Shown here in pieces: positions 1-6,385 of a stretch of DNA of 8,199 nucleotides. The notes below the pieces were generated by a model. It did not search any database and was not told the DNA's origin. It saw nothing but the letters and a program-made list of their open reading frames with translations. A program made the position numbers and the translations under genes. Position 1 is the stretch's first letter. Each line of letters starts with the position of its first letter. The stretch is from Thermoanaerobaculaceae bacterium (GTDB lineage Bacteria; Acidobacteriota; Thermoanaerobaculia; Thermoanaerobaculales; Thermoanaerobaculaceae), in NCBI GenBank assembly GCA_022865555.1, contig JALHTD010000386.1, positions 1-8,199 of the forward strand, written 5' to 3'.

Positions 1-150
1 CGACGCGCTGTCCGGTGTGGGGAGACGGTGCGGCGGTCTTTCGCCGACGCCGAGGGGCCCCGCGCCGGGCAGCGCCGTCGGGTCGATCGCGGAGGCGCTG
101 CGAGTCCTCCGCCGCAGGCGGGGCGGGACGAGCACGCACCGCCACCCTCG
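1..150. other. Left flank, no firm gene
   Basis: These bases lie beyond the terminator of the leftward operon. All three plus-strand frames are open from the edge but run on into the antisense of the ATP-grasp gene, so none ends as a real gene would. On the minus strand a GTG at 133-135 opens a 45-codon frame to the window edge with almost only G or C in third positions. It is preceded by a weak GAGGG about ten bases upstream. It could be the start of another leftward gene, but its product (Arg/Pro/Ala-rich at first) matches nothing I know, and GC3 alone is weak evidence in DNA this GC-rich. Confidence applies to the statement that nothing firm is present. Confidence 0.5.
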
Positions 151-151
151 G

Positions 152-179
152 GGAAAACAAAAGCCGTCCCGCAAGGGAC
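152..179 (-). terminator. Rho-independent terminator of the leftward operon
   Basis: Read on the minus strand, eleven bases after the ATP-grasp stop codon, there is a perfect 5-bp stem GTCCC/GGGAC (plus-strand 175-179 and 166-170). It has a 4-base TTGC loop and is followed, after GGC, by TTTTGTTTT. The stem is short but GC-rich, the T-rich run sits where expected, and the position just past the last gene of the block fits. It is the only such A/T-rich tract in this part of the window. Confidence 0.6.
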
Positions 180-189
180 CCCATCCACA

Positions 190-1071
190 TCACTCACCGC
201 CTCCGAGGCGGGCGAGCGCCGTCACCAGCCGCTCGGCGACCGGCACGCCGGTGGCCGCCGCGAAGTGCCGCCACCCCGGCGAGGGGTTCACCTCCCCCAC
301 CAGCCAGCGCTCGCCGTCGGGTATCAGGTCCACGCCGGCGAAGCCCAACCCCACGACCCGGGCCGCGCTCATCCCGAGCTCGGCAAGCCCCCGGTCGAGC
401 TCGACGGCCCGCACCTCCGCGCTGCGGGCCGCGTTGGCGCGGAACTCGCCCGCTCCCGCGCGGTGTTCCGTGGCTCCCAGCACCTCGTCCTCCAGCACCA
501 GCACCCTCCGGCTGACGCCGCCGGGAGGGCAGAAGCGCTGCACCACGGGCTCTTCGCCGAGGCGCCAGAACGAGTCGAGGACGGCCTCCAGCTCCGCAGC
601 TCCGGTGCAGCGGATCACGCCCACGCCCCGGCGCGAGCGGCGCAGCTTGACCACGCAGGGGAAGCCGCACACCGCGGCAGCCGCCGCCGCGACCGCCTCG
701 GGCTCCGAGCCGGCCACGGTCTCCGGGTGTGGCACCCCCGCGGATGCCAGGGCGCAGGCGGTGAGCCAGTGGTCCCGGCCGGTCCGGATAGCCGCGCCGT
801 CGTTGAGCGAGGGCACCCCGGCCCGCTGCAGCGCCCCCAGAACCGCCAGCGTGGAGTCCGGACGCCAGTTCCCGACGCGCGGCAACACGGCACGCACCTC
901 GCCAAGCGGCAACGCTCGCCCCTCGGACCACACGCCGGGCCGCGCCGCGCTGGCCACCAGCCGCAGGGCGTCCAGGGTCAGGACCCGGTGACCGAGCCTG
1001 TCGCCGGCGGCCTCCAGTTCACGGTAGACACCGAGGTCCGGTCGCGCGGTCAGCACCGCCACGGTCGACAC
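190..1071 (-). CDS. RimK-like ATP-grasp ligase
   Basis: This 293-residue soluble protein of the RimK/LysX branch of ATP-grasp ligases would use ATP to form an acyl-phosphate and join it to an amine, as RimK adds glutamates to protein S6. Its substrate cannot be read from sequence. The N-terminal pre-ATP-grasp region (about 1-95) is followed by the ATP-binding lysine in VVKL (K142), a glycine-rich loop GVGV (149-152), VVQRF (176-180), R188/R189, the RimK-type GEFRAN motif (208-213), and metal-binding residues in GVDL (D248) and GEVNPSPGW (E260, N262). Length is close to RimK (about 300). The GTG start at 1071 is the first start after an in-frame TAG (1081-1083) and has no clear Shine-Dalgarno. 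A GTG three codons later is an alternative. It lies 35 bases after the receiver gene and is the last gene before the terminator, so it is probably co-transcribed with the signalling genes. The exact substrate (protein tail, peptide or small molecule) is open. Confidence 0.88.
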   Translation of the reverse strand: MSTVAVLTARPDLGVYRELEAAGDRLGHRVLTLDALRLVASAARPGVWSEGRALPLGEVRAVLPRVGNWRPDSTLAVLGALQRAGVPSLNDGAAIRTGRDHWLTACALASAGVPHPETVAGSEPEAVAAAAAAVCGFPCVVKLRRSRRGVGVIRCTGAAELEAVLDSFWRLGEEPVVQRFCPPGGVSRRVLVLEDEVLGATEHRAGAGEFRANAARSAEVRAVELDRGLAELGMSAARVVGLGFAGVDLIPDGERWLVGEVNPSPGWRHFAAATGVPVAERLVTALARLGGGE

Positions 1072-1075
1072 GCCG

Positions 1076-1085
1076 CTAGTCTAGT
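1076..1085. repeat. Tandem CTAGT pair in the intergenic gap
   Basis: Two head-to-tail copies of CTAGT fill part of the 35-base gap between the receiver stop and the ATP-grasp start. On the minus strand they supply an in-frame TAG just ahead of the ATP-grasp GTG, which limits how far its start can move. A GCCGC/GCGGC pair flanks them and could form a weak hairpin near the start codon. No function is shown. Confidence 0.5.
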
Positions 1086-1106
1086 CGGGATCGGTCGGCC
1101 GCGGCC

Positions 1107-1481
1107 TCAGCTCGCGCCGGTGAGCCGCCCGAGGAGGGCGAGGAGGTCCTCCTCGTCGAACGGCTTGGTCATGTAGAAATCGGCGCCGGCCGCCATCGCC
1201 CGTTCCTGGTCGGTCTTCTGCCCCAGGGCCGTCAGCATCACGATCTTGATGGCCGAGAGCTTGGGGTCGGATTTGACGGTGCGGCAGACGTCGAAGCCGT
1301 CCCGTCGCGGCATCATCGCGTCCAGAAGAACGACGGGGGGCTGCAGACGGCGAATCTGCTCGAGCGCTTCGTCGCCGTTCTCCGCGGTGACCACCCGGTA
1401 CCCCTCCATCTCCAGGATGAATGAAACCGTTTCGCGGATGCTTGGTTCGTCGTCCACGAGCAAGATCAGTGGCTCAGCCAC
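1107..1481 (-). CDS. Stand-alone CheY-like response regulator
   Basis: This 124-residue protein is a single receiver domain with no output domain. All phosphotransfer residues are present: acidic pocket D10/D11 (LVDDE), phospho-acceptor D54 (LLDAMMP), T84 (MLTA) and K106 (TKPF). Y103 lies near the switch position. It should accept phosphate from a histidine kinase and act by protein contact or as a relay shuttle. The most likely donors are the two kinases upstream in the same operon. The start is GTG at 1481, with GGAGGAG five bases upstream, one of the strongest ribosome sites in the block. Its first codons overlap the last 8 bases of the phosphatase gene, which argues for translational coupling. 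The partner acted on by the phosphorylated form is not shown by the sequence. It could gate the phosphatase or the ATP-grasp enzyme, or feed phosphate back to the receiver-kinase. Confidence 0.95.
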   Translation of the reverse strand: MAEPLILLVDDEPSIRETVSFILEMEGYRVVTAENGDEALEQIRRLQPPVVLLDAMMPRRDGFDVCRTVKSDPKLSAIKIVMLTALGQKTDQERAMAAGADFYMTKPFDEEDLLALLGRLTGAS

Positions 1482-2991
1482 GATGCTCCTCCGCCCGGCG
1501 CACGACCATGATCGTGCGGTCGTCGATGTGTGACGCCCCCCTTGAGAACATCGAGATCTCCCTGCTCACCGCGGCGACCACCTCGGCGGCGGAAGGCGCG
1601 CCGGCCGCGAGCGCGCGGTACAGGCCCTCGACCCCGAACGTCTGATTGCCCTCGCCGATGGTCTCGCTGATGCCGTCGGAGTAGAGCACGAGGGCGTCCC
1701 CAGGGCCAAGGGCTCCCTCCTCCACCGGGTACTCCTCCCCCGCCTGGACGCCGAGCGGGAGCCCGCCCTTCTCCAGAGTCTCGAAGGAGCCGTTGGCGCG
1801 CCGGATCAGGGCCCGGGGGTGCGCGGCCGTCGAGATGGAGAAGCGACCGCTCTCGGGATTCACGAAGGCGACCACCGCGGTAGCCATCGTGAACGTGTTG
1901 AACTCGCCGCGCGTGAGCTGCTCGTTCACCATGGCCAGGAGCTCGCCAGGCGTCTCGACCGCGTCCGCGAGCGCGTCGAGGCGAGCGAACAGTGCCGAGA
2001 GCGCCAGCGAGACCCCGATCCCGTGGCCCGTCAGGTCGATTACCCCCAGCGCAACGCCCCCGTGGTGCAGGCGTCTCTGGAGGAAACCGTCGCCACCGAC
2101 CTGCGTCACCGGCTCGCAGCGGGCTGCCACCTCGAGTGACCCGTAGCGTGCGACGGGAGGGGGGAACAGGCGCTGTTGGATCTCCGCGGCGATCTCCAGC
2201 TCCCGAACCATGCGCGCGGTGTGCTCCGCCTCCTGGATCAGGATCCGGTTGGTCAGGGCGACGCTCGCCAGGTCGGAGAGCAGCTGCGCCAGCTTGAGCT
2301 GCTCCGCGGTGAACATCGGGTCCCCCACCCTGCGCAGCACCATCACGACCCCGAGCACGCGCTCGGCGCTGCGCAGCGGCACCAGCAGGCAGGGCTGGTC
2401 GGGCTCGACCGCCACCTGCAGCTCGCTCTCGACCGGCTCCTCCGCCGTGCTCGAGAAAGCCAACGCCTCCCCGCGGTCGAGCACGTGCGCGACCAGCACG
2501 GAGACGGCGAGCCGGTCCCCGACCCGGAGCCCTTCCGGGAGCTTGCCCTCCGCCACCTCGAGGCTCTTGCCGTCCCAGTTCAGGATCACGACGGTCTGAG
2601 GCTCCATCACGGCGAGCCGGTCCACCAGCCAGCGCGCGATGTCCCTGTCCGCGAAGCCGCGGCGCAGCAGCTCGCCGGCGTAGAAGAGGAGGTTCTGCTC
2701 CCACCACAGTCGGCGCGTCTTGGAGGCGAGGTCGTCGATGGTCGCCCGGGCGGTGGCCATCCGCTCCAGCGCGGAAACGGCAAGCGCTCCCAGCTCGGCC
2801 CGTTCGGGTGGGATCGCCAGGGTTCCCCGGTAGTCTCCGCACGCCACCGGCAGCTCCAGGGTGGCCAGCTCGTGACTCCCCGCCTGCCAGATCAGCTCGC
2901 CCGCGGGGTCCAGGAGCACCGCGCCGCCCACCACTCGCGCCAGCACGTCGAGGAAAGGCTGGACGTCGCGGGCAAGCAGGAAGCGTGTCAC
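1474..2991 (-). CDS. GAF-SpoIIE (PP2C-type) serine phosphatase
   Basis: This 505-residue soluble protein belongs to the RsbU/SpoIIE family, which dephosphorylates serine or threonine on partner-switch (STAS) proteins. Residues 1-60 form a small uncharacterised N-terminal domain, about 105-250 a GAF-like sensor, about 250-272 a helical linker ending in the family's EIQQRLFPP signature, and about 285-500 the phosphatase. The four metal-binding aspartates are all present: D301 (VGGD), D319 (VIDLTGHG), D439 (YSDG) and D490/D491 (DDRT). The usual aromatic-Asp pair after GGD is GFL here, with normal spacing to the next aspartate, so this is substitution and not a frameshift. The start is GTG at 2991, overlapping the preceding stop as GTGA (4 bases) with little Shine-Dalgarno, typical of coupled translation. 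No STAS or anti-sigma kinase gene is in the window, so the substrate is elsewhere or unconventional. GAF ligand is unknown. Confidence 0.92.
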   Translation of the reverse strand: MTRFLLARDVQPFLDVLARVVGGAVLLDPAGELIWQAGSHELATLELPVACGDYRGTLAIPPERAELGALAVSALERMATARATIDDLASKTRRLWWEQNLLFYAGELLRRGFADRDIARWLVDRLAVMEPQTVVILNWDGKSLEVAEGKLPEGLRVGDRLAVSVLVAHVLDRGEALAFSSTAEEPVESELQVAVEPDQPCLLVPLRSAERVLGVVMVLRRVGDPMFTAEQLKLAQLLSDLASVALTNRILIQEAEHTARMVRELEIAAEIQQRLFPPPVARYGSLEVAARCEPVTQVGGDGFLQRRLHHGGVALGVIDLTGHGIGVSLALSALFARLDALADAVETPGELLAMVNEQLTRGEFNTFTMATAVVAFVNPESGRFSISTAAHPRALIRRANGSFETLEKGGLPLGVQAGEEYPVEEGALGPGDALVLYSDGISETIGEGNQTFGVEGLYRALAAGAPSAAEVVAAVSREISMFSRGASHIDDRTIMVVRRAEEHRG

Positions 2992-5171
2992 TTGCGACGC
3001 TCGCCGGTCGGGAGCAGCATTGTCACGACCGTCCCCGCGCCCTGCTCGGAGGTGATCTCGAGGGTGCCGCCGTGGTTTTCCGCGACACGGCGAGCGACCG
3101 CGAGCCCCAACCCGAGGCCTCGCGGCTTGTCCGTGAGGACGTTGCCGCCCTGCCAGAACACCTCGCAGACGTGGGGCAGGTCGCCGGCCGGGATCCCCAC
3201 GCCTTTGTCCTCGACCCGCACCTCGACCATCGAGACGGTGCCGCGCCGCACGGGCTTCACCATCACGGCGAGGCTACCGCCCTCGCGGTTGAAATCGACG
3301 CCGTTCTTGACGATCGCCCGCAGCGCCGCTTCCAGCTGGTCGGCGTCGCCGGTGATCTCGTCGAGCCCGGTGGCGACCTTGACCTGCACGGACAGCTGCC
3401 GCTGAGCGATCTCGCCCTTGAGCGGCGCCAGCACCCGTTTCAGCAGCTCGGTGACGCTCACCCCGGTCGGCGCCGGTCTGCCCTCCGGCACCCCGAGGAC
3501 CGCGGCCTGCAGCGCAGAGGCGATCAGCTCCGCGAGGCGCGTGGACTCCTGGGTGATGATCTCGATGAACTTGCCCGCCTTCTCCGCGGGCACCTCGTCG
3601 TAGCGAGTCAGGATGCGGCCGGCCGTCTGGATGGCCGTCACCGGCGTGTTGAGCTCGTGGGCGATGCGGTTCAGGAGGTCGCCCTTCAGCCGCTCGAGGT
3701 CGCGAAGTTGGCGGTTGGCCGCCTCGAGGGTGAGGTTGCGGTCCTCCAGCTCCTCAGCGAGCTTCCGAGCGTGCTGGAGCGCCTCCTGCAGCTCCTTGGT
3801 CCGCTCGGCGACGGCCTCCTCGAGCGAGCGGTTGAGCTGCTCGAGCGAGCGCCAGGCGCGCGCGTTGGCGAGGGCGGTGGCCGCATTGGCGCCCATCGCC
3901 GTCGCGAGCTCGAGCTCCTCGTCCTCGAACGGGCCTCGCGCATTGTCCGCGAACGCCGTCACCAGGCCGACCGGGCGGTCCTGCGCCACGAGCGGCACCG
4001 CCAGCACACCAATCAGGTTCAGATTCCGCACTTCCTCCATCCAGGGTGACTCGATCAGCTGCGCAGGCTCCACCTCGTCCACCCGCGTGATGAGCGGCTG
4101 CCGCGACGCGAGGATGACCTCGGCCGGCGACTTCCCCCCGGCCTCGCGCCGCGCCAGCGGGTCGTTGGCCATGCCGCGTCGCAGGATCTCGACCAGCTCA
4201 CCGTTCTGGTCTACGAGGAGAAGTGAGCCGCACGCGACCCTGAGCTCGGCGAGAAGCCGGTCGAGGAAGCCGGCGGTGACTTCCTCGGGCTCGCGAGCGA
4301 GCGTCATCAGGCGGCCGAACTCGTTGATCGAGCGCAGATTCGAGACTGTTCTCTCGAGATCGGTGGTGAGGCGGTCCAGCCGCATGTTGAGGTCGGTCAT
4401 CGCGAGGTTGGCGCGCACCGCCTCGGTGATCAGATCCTCCTCGTGCAGGTCCTCGCCCTTGGCCGCCGGGTGCACAACCACGGCCGACTCGACCGTGGTG
4501 GCCAGGGCGCGGCGCGCGAGCGGAAGCAGGGCGTTGTTCACGTTCGCAACGACGCGGTTGAGCGCATCCGGCTGGGCCGACAGGCCCAGCCGGTCGGCGA
4601 CCGAGAGCACGGTGGCCTGGGCGATTGCCGAGAACGCCTCGACGACCCCGGCCCCCGAGGTGGCCACGGTCTCGAATACGGGGTAGCCGCGACCGTTGAG
4701 CGCCTCGTCCAGCTCACTGCGCGAGAGCACCTCAGGGAGGTCGCGCTTGTTGTAGCTGAAGACCATCGGAACGGTGTCGGGGTCGAGCCCGTTGGCCTTC
4801 AGGTTTTCCGCCAGGTTGGCGAGGCTGTCCTGGTTCGCGCGTGCTAGCGCCCGCTGCGAGTCCGCGACGAACATCACGCCGTCGCACCCGGCCAGAACGG
4901 CGCGGCGCGTCGCGTTGTACTGCACCTGCCCGGGAACGGTGTAGAGCTGCAGCATCAGGCGGTAACCGCGCACGCGACCGAGGTCGAGGCCGAGCAGGTC
5001 GAAGAAAAGGGTCCGGTCGGAGGCCGTGTTGAGGGTGTACAGCTTGGTCCGGCGCTGAGGGTCGGTGACCCGGTGGACGAACTGCAGGCAGGTGGTTTTC
5101 CCGCACAGGCCGGGGCCGTAGTAGACCACTTTCAGCTTGACCTGCCGGTACTGGTTGTCAAACTGAACCAT
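2988..5171 (-). CDS. MglA-like GTPase fused to GAF and histidine kinase
   Basis: This 727-residue soluble protein combines a Ras-like polarity GTPase with a sensor kinase. Residues 1-195 are an MglA-type G domain: P-loop GPGLCGKTT (19-27), D52-R53, TVPGQ (Q82), NKRD (141-144) and SGAG (172-175). From memory of Myxococcus MglA, catalytic R53 and Q82 fall at the same numbers, which supports the ATG at 5171 over an upstream TTG at 5210. A long helical linker (195-295) leads to GAF (about 297-437), a coiled coil (438-495), HisKA with H505 in AHELNTP, and a HATPase domain with N623, D655/G657/G659 and GLGLGL (685-690). The first asparagine of the usual N box is alanine, but the Mg-binding one is kept. 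AGGGAG lies about 11 bases before the ATG. The gene overlaps the upstream kinase by 14 bases and the phosphatase by 4. Inference: nucleotide state of the G domain controls kinase output. No MglB GAP gene is present here. Confidence 0.93.
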   Translation of the reverse strand: MVQFDNQYRQVKLKVVYYGPGLCGKTTCLQFVHRVTDPQRRTKLYTLNTASDRTLFFDLLGLDLGRVRGYRLMLQLYTVPGQVQYNATRRAVLAGCDGVMFVADSQRALARANQDSLANLAENLKANGLDPDTVPMVFSYNKRDLPEVLSRSELDEALNGRGYPVFETVATSGAGVVEAFSAIAQATVLSVADRLGLSAQPDALNRVVANVNNALLPLARRALATTVESAVVVHPAAKGEDLHEEDLITEAVRANLAMTDLNMRLDRLTTDLERTVSNLRSINEFGRLMTLAREPEEVTAGFLDRLLAELRVACGSLLLVDQNGELVEILRRGMANDPLARREAGGKSPAEVILASRQPLITRVDEVEPAQLIESPWMEEVRNLNLIGVLAVPLVAQDRPVGLVTAFADNARGPFEDEELELATAMGANAATALANARAWRSLEQLNRSLEEAVAERTKELQEALQHARKLAEELEDRNLTLEAANRQLRDLERLKGDLLNRIAHELNTPVTAIQTAGRILTRYDEVPAEKAGKFIEIITQESTRLAELIASALQAAVLGVPEGRPAPTGVSVTELLKRVLAPLKGEIAQRQLSVQVKVATGLDEITGDADQLEAALRAIVKNGVDFNREGGSLAVMVKPVRRGTVSMVEVRVEDKGVGIPAGDLPHVCEVFWQGGNVLTDKPRGLGLGLAVARRVAENHGGTLEITSEQGAGTVVTMLLPTGERRK

Positions 5172-6312
5172 CGCGCCCCAGCTCCCTCGCCTCACCTGGC
5201 AGTTCGACAACGAACACAGCGCCGCGCACCCGCCCCGGCTCCGCCCAGATGCGCCCTCCGTGATGCTCGACGATCTGGCGGGAGATCGTCAGGCCCAGCC
5301 CCGTGCCGCCCCGCTCCTCGCCGGTCTCCAGTTGCTGGAAGCGTTCGAAGATCTGCTCCTCGCACCCCGGAGGGATCCCCGCCCCCTCGTCCTCGACCTC
5401 CAGCCGCACCCCGCCGTCGTGCCACGGCTCGTAGCGCAGCCGCACCGCGCCGCCGTCGGGCGAGTGCTTGATCGAGTTCGACAGGAGGTTGACGAGCACC
5501 TGGGTCACCTTGTCGCGGTCGAGCGTCACGACCACCGGCTCATGCCAGGGCTGCACCTCGAGGGCCAGGTTGCGCTCACCCACCAGCGCGACGAATGACT
5601 CCTGCACCTCGCGTACCAGCTCCGCCAGAGAGGTGGGCGCGAAGCTCCACTCCACCTGGCCCGCCTCGATCTTCGCGAGGTCGAGGAGGTTGTTGATCAA
5701 CCGCGTGAGCCGCCGCCCCTCCCTATGAATCACCTCGGCGAACCTCTCGACCGACTCGGGCCGCTTGCTGCCGTAGCGCAGCAGGACGTTGGCGGCCGAG
5801 AGGATGGCGGACAGCGGCGTGCGGATCTCGTGCGAGACCGTGGAGAGGAACTCCGTATGCCGCTCGTACAGCTCCTCGAGTTCGGCGGCGCGGACGATGT
5901 ACCGGCGCGTCGCACCCACCCGCCTCAGCCCCGCACGCACACGCGCGATCATCTCTCCCCACCGGCAGGGCTTGAGGAGGCAGTCGTCCGCGCCGTGGTC
6001 CATCGCCGCGAAGAGCTCTTCGGGCGACGCCATCCCGGTCATCAGGATCACGTAGACGTCGGCAAGGACCCGGTCTTCCCGAATCCGGCGAAGAAGCTGC
6101 AGCCCGTCCAGCCCGGGCATCACGACATCGGTGAGCAGGAGATCGACGTTGCCGCGCTTGAGGGTGCTCCAGGCCTCCGTGCCGTCACTGGCGGTGACGA
6201 ACTGCACGTCGGGGAACTGATCTCTGAGGGCCGCGACGATGGCGGCGCGCAGCTCCGCATCGTCCTCGACGACCAGCAGCGTCTGCCGATGGCTCGAAGC
6301 GTCGGGCACCAT
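5158..6312 (-). CDS. Receiver-histidine kinase (REC-HisKA-HATPase)
   Basis: This 384-residue soluble kinase has its receiver at the front. The receiver domain (about 10-130) carries E16/D17/D18, phospho-acceptor D62 (TDVVMP), T92 and K114. A short helix follows (135-155), then HisKA with H161 in SHEIRTPLSAI, and a HATPase domain with N275 and N279 (N box), D308/G310/G312 (DEGAGIP) and GTGLGL (336-341). All catalytic boxes are intact and there is no membrane segment. This layout usually means kinase output is set by phosphorylation of the receiver by another kinase, or takes part in a relay. The likely partners are the GTPase-kinase and the lone receiver of the same operon. The ATG at 6312 has no Shine-Dalgarno but has TACAAT six bases upstream, suggesting a leaderless message. 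It is the first gene of the overlapping block, and its stop lies inside the GTPase-kinase coding start (14-base overlap). Confidence 0.95.
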   Translation of the reverse strand: MVPDASSHRQTLLVVEDDAELRAAIVAALRDQFPDVQFVTASDGTEAWSTLKRGNVDLLLTDVVMPGLDGLQLLRRIREDRVLADVYVILMTGMASPEELFAAMDHGADDCLLKPCRWGEMIARVRAGLRRVGATRRYIVRAAELEELYERHTEFLSTVSHEIRTPLSAILSAANVLLRYGSKRPESVERFAEVIHREGRRLTRLINNLLDLAKIEAGQVEWSFAPTSLAELVREVQESFVALVGERNLALEVQPWHEPVVVTLDRDKVTQVLVNLLSNSIKHSPDGGAVRLRYEPWHDGGVRLEVEDEGAGIPPGCEEQIFERFQQLETGEERGGTGLGLTISRQIVEHHGGRIWAEPGRVRGAVFVVELPGEARELGRDGSV

Positions 6313-6318
6313 GAGAAG

Positions 6319-6324
6319 ATTGTA
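6319..6324 (-). promoter_or_regulatory. TACAAT -10 element, probable leaderless promoter
   Basis: On the minus strand TACAAT differs from TATAAT by one base and ends six bases before the ATG of the receiver-kinase. That spacing would place transcription start at or next to the A of the ATG. TANNNT at this distance is the known signature of leaderless transcripts in several phyla. No good -35 hexamer is found 16-18 bases upstream, and no Shine-Dalgarno lies close to the ATG, both consistent with this reading. The 73-base gap is the only place for an operon promoter after the secreted-protein gene. Confidence 0.5.
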
Positions 6325-6385
6325 ACAAGAGCTGGGGGAAAGACCTCCTCGGCCCTTCCGAACGAATCCGAGCTTTCGAGAGAGG

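Noticed and set aside
28..1176. Plus-strand frames covering the left end and the ATP-grasp antisense
   Set aside because: They lie opposite a gene with a full set of RimK-type motifs and give low-complexity products.
2091..2110. Possible frameshift in the phosphatase after VGGD
   Set aside because: The spacing of 17 residues to the next metal aspartate is normal and the frame stays coding on both sides, so it is a substitution of conserved residues.
2176..4049. Long plus-strand open frames opposite the phosphatase and GTPase-kinase genes (over 400 codons)
   Set aside because: They are antisense shadows of genes with clear catalytic motifs. Their products are Arg/Pro/His-rich without domains, as expected in high-GC DNA with few stops.
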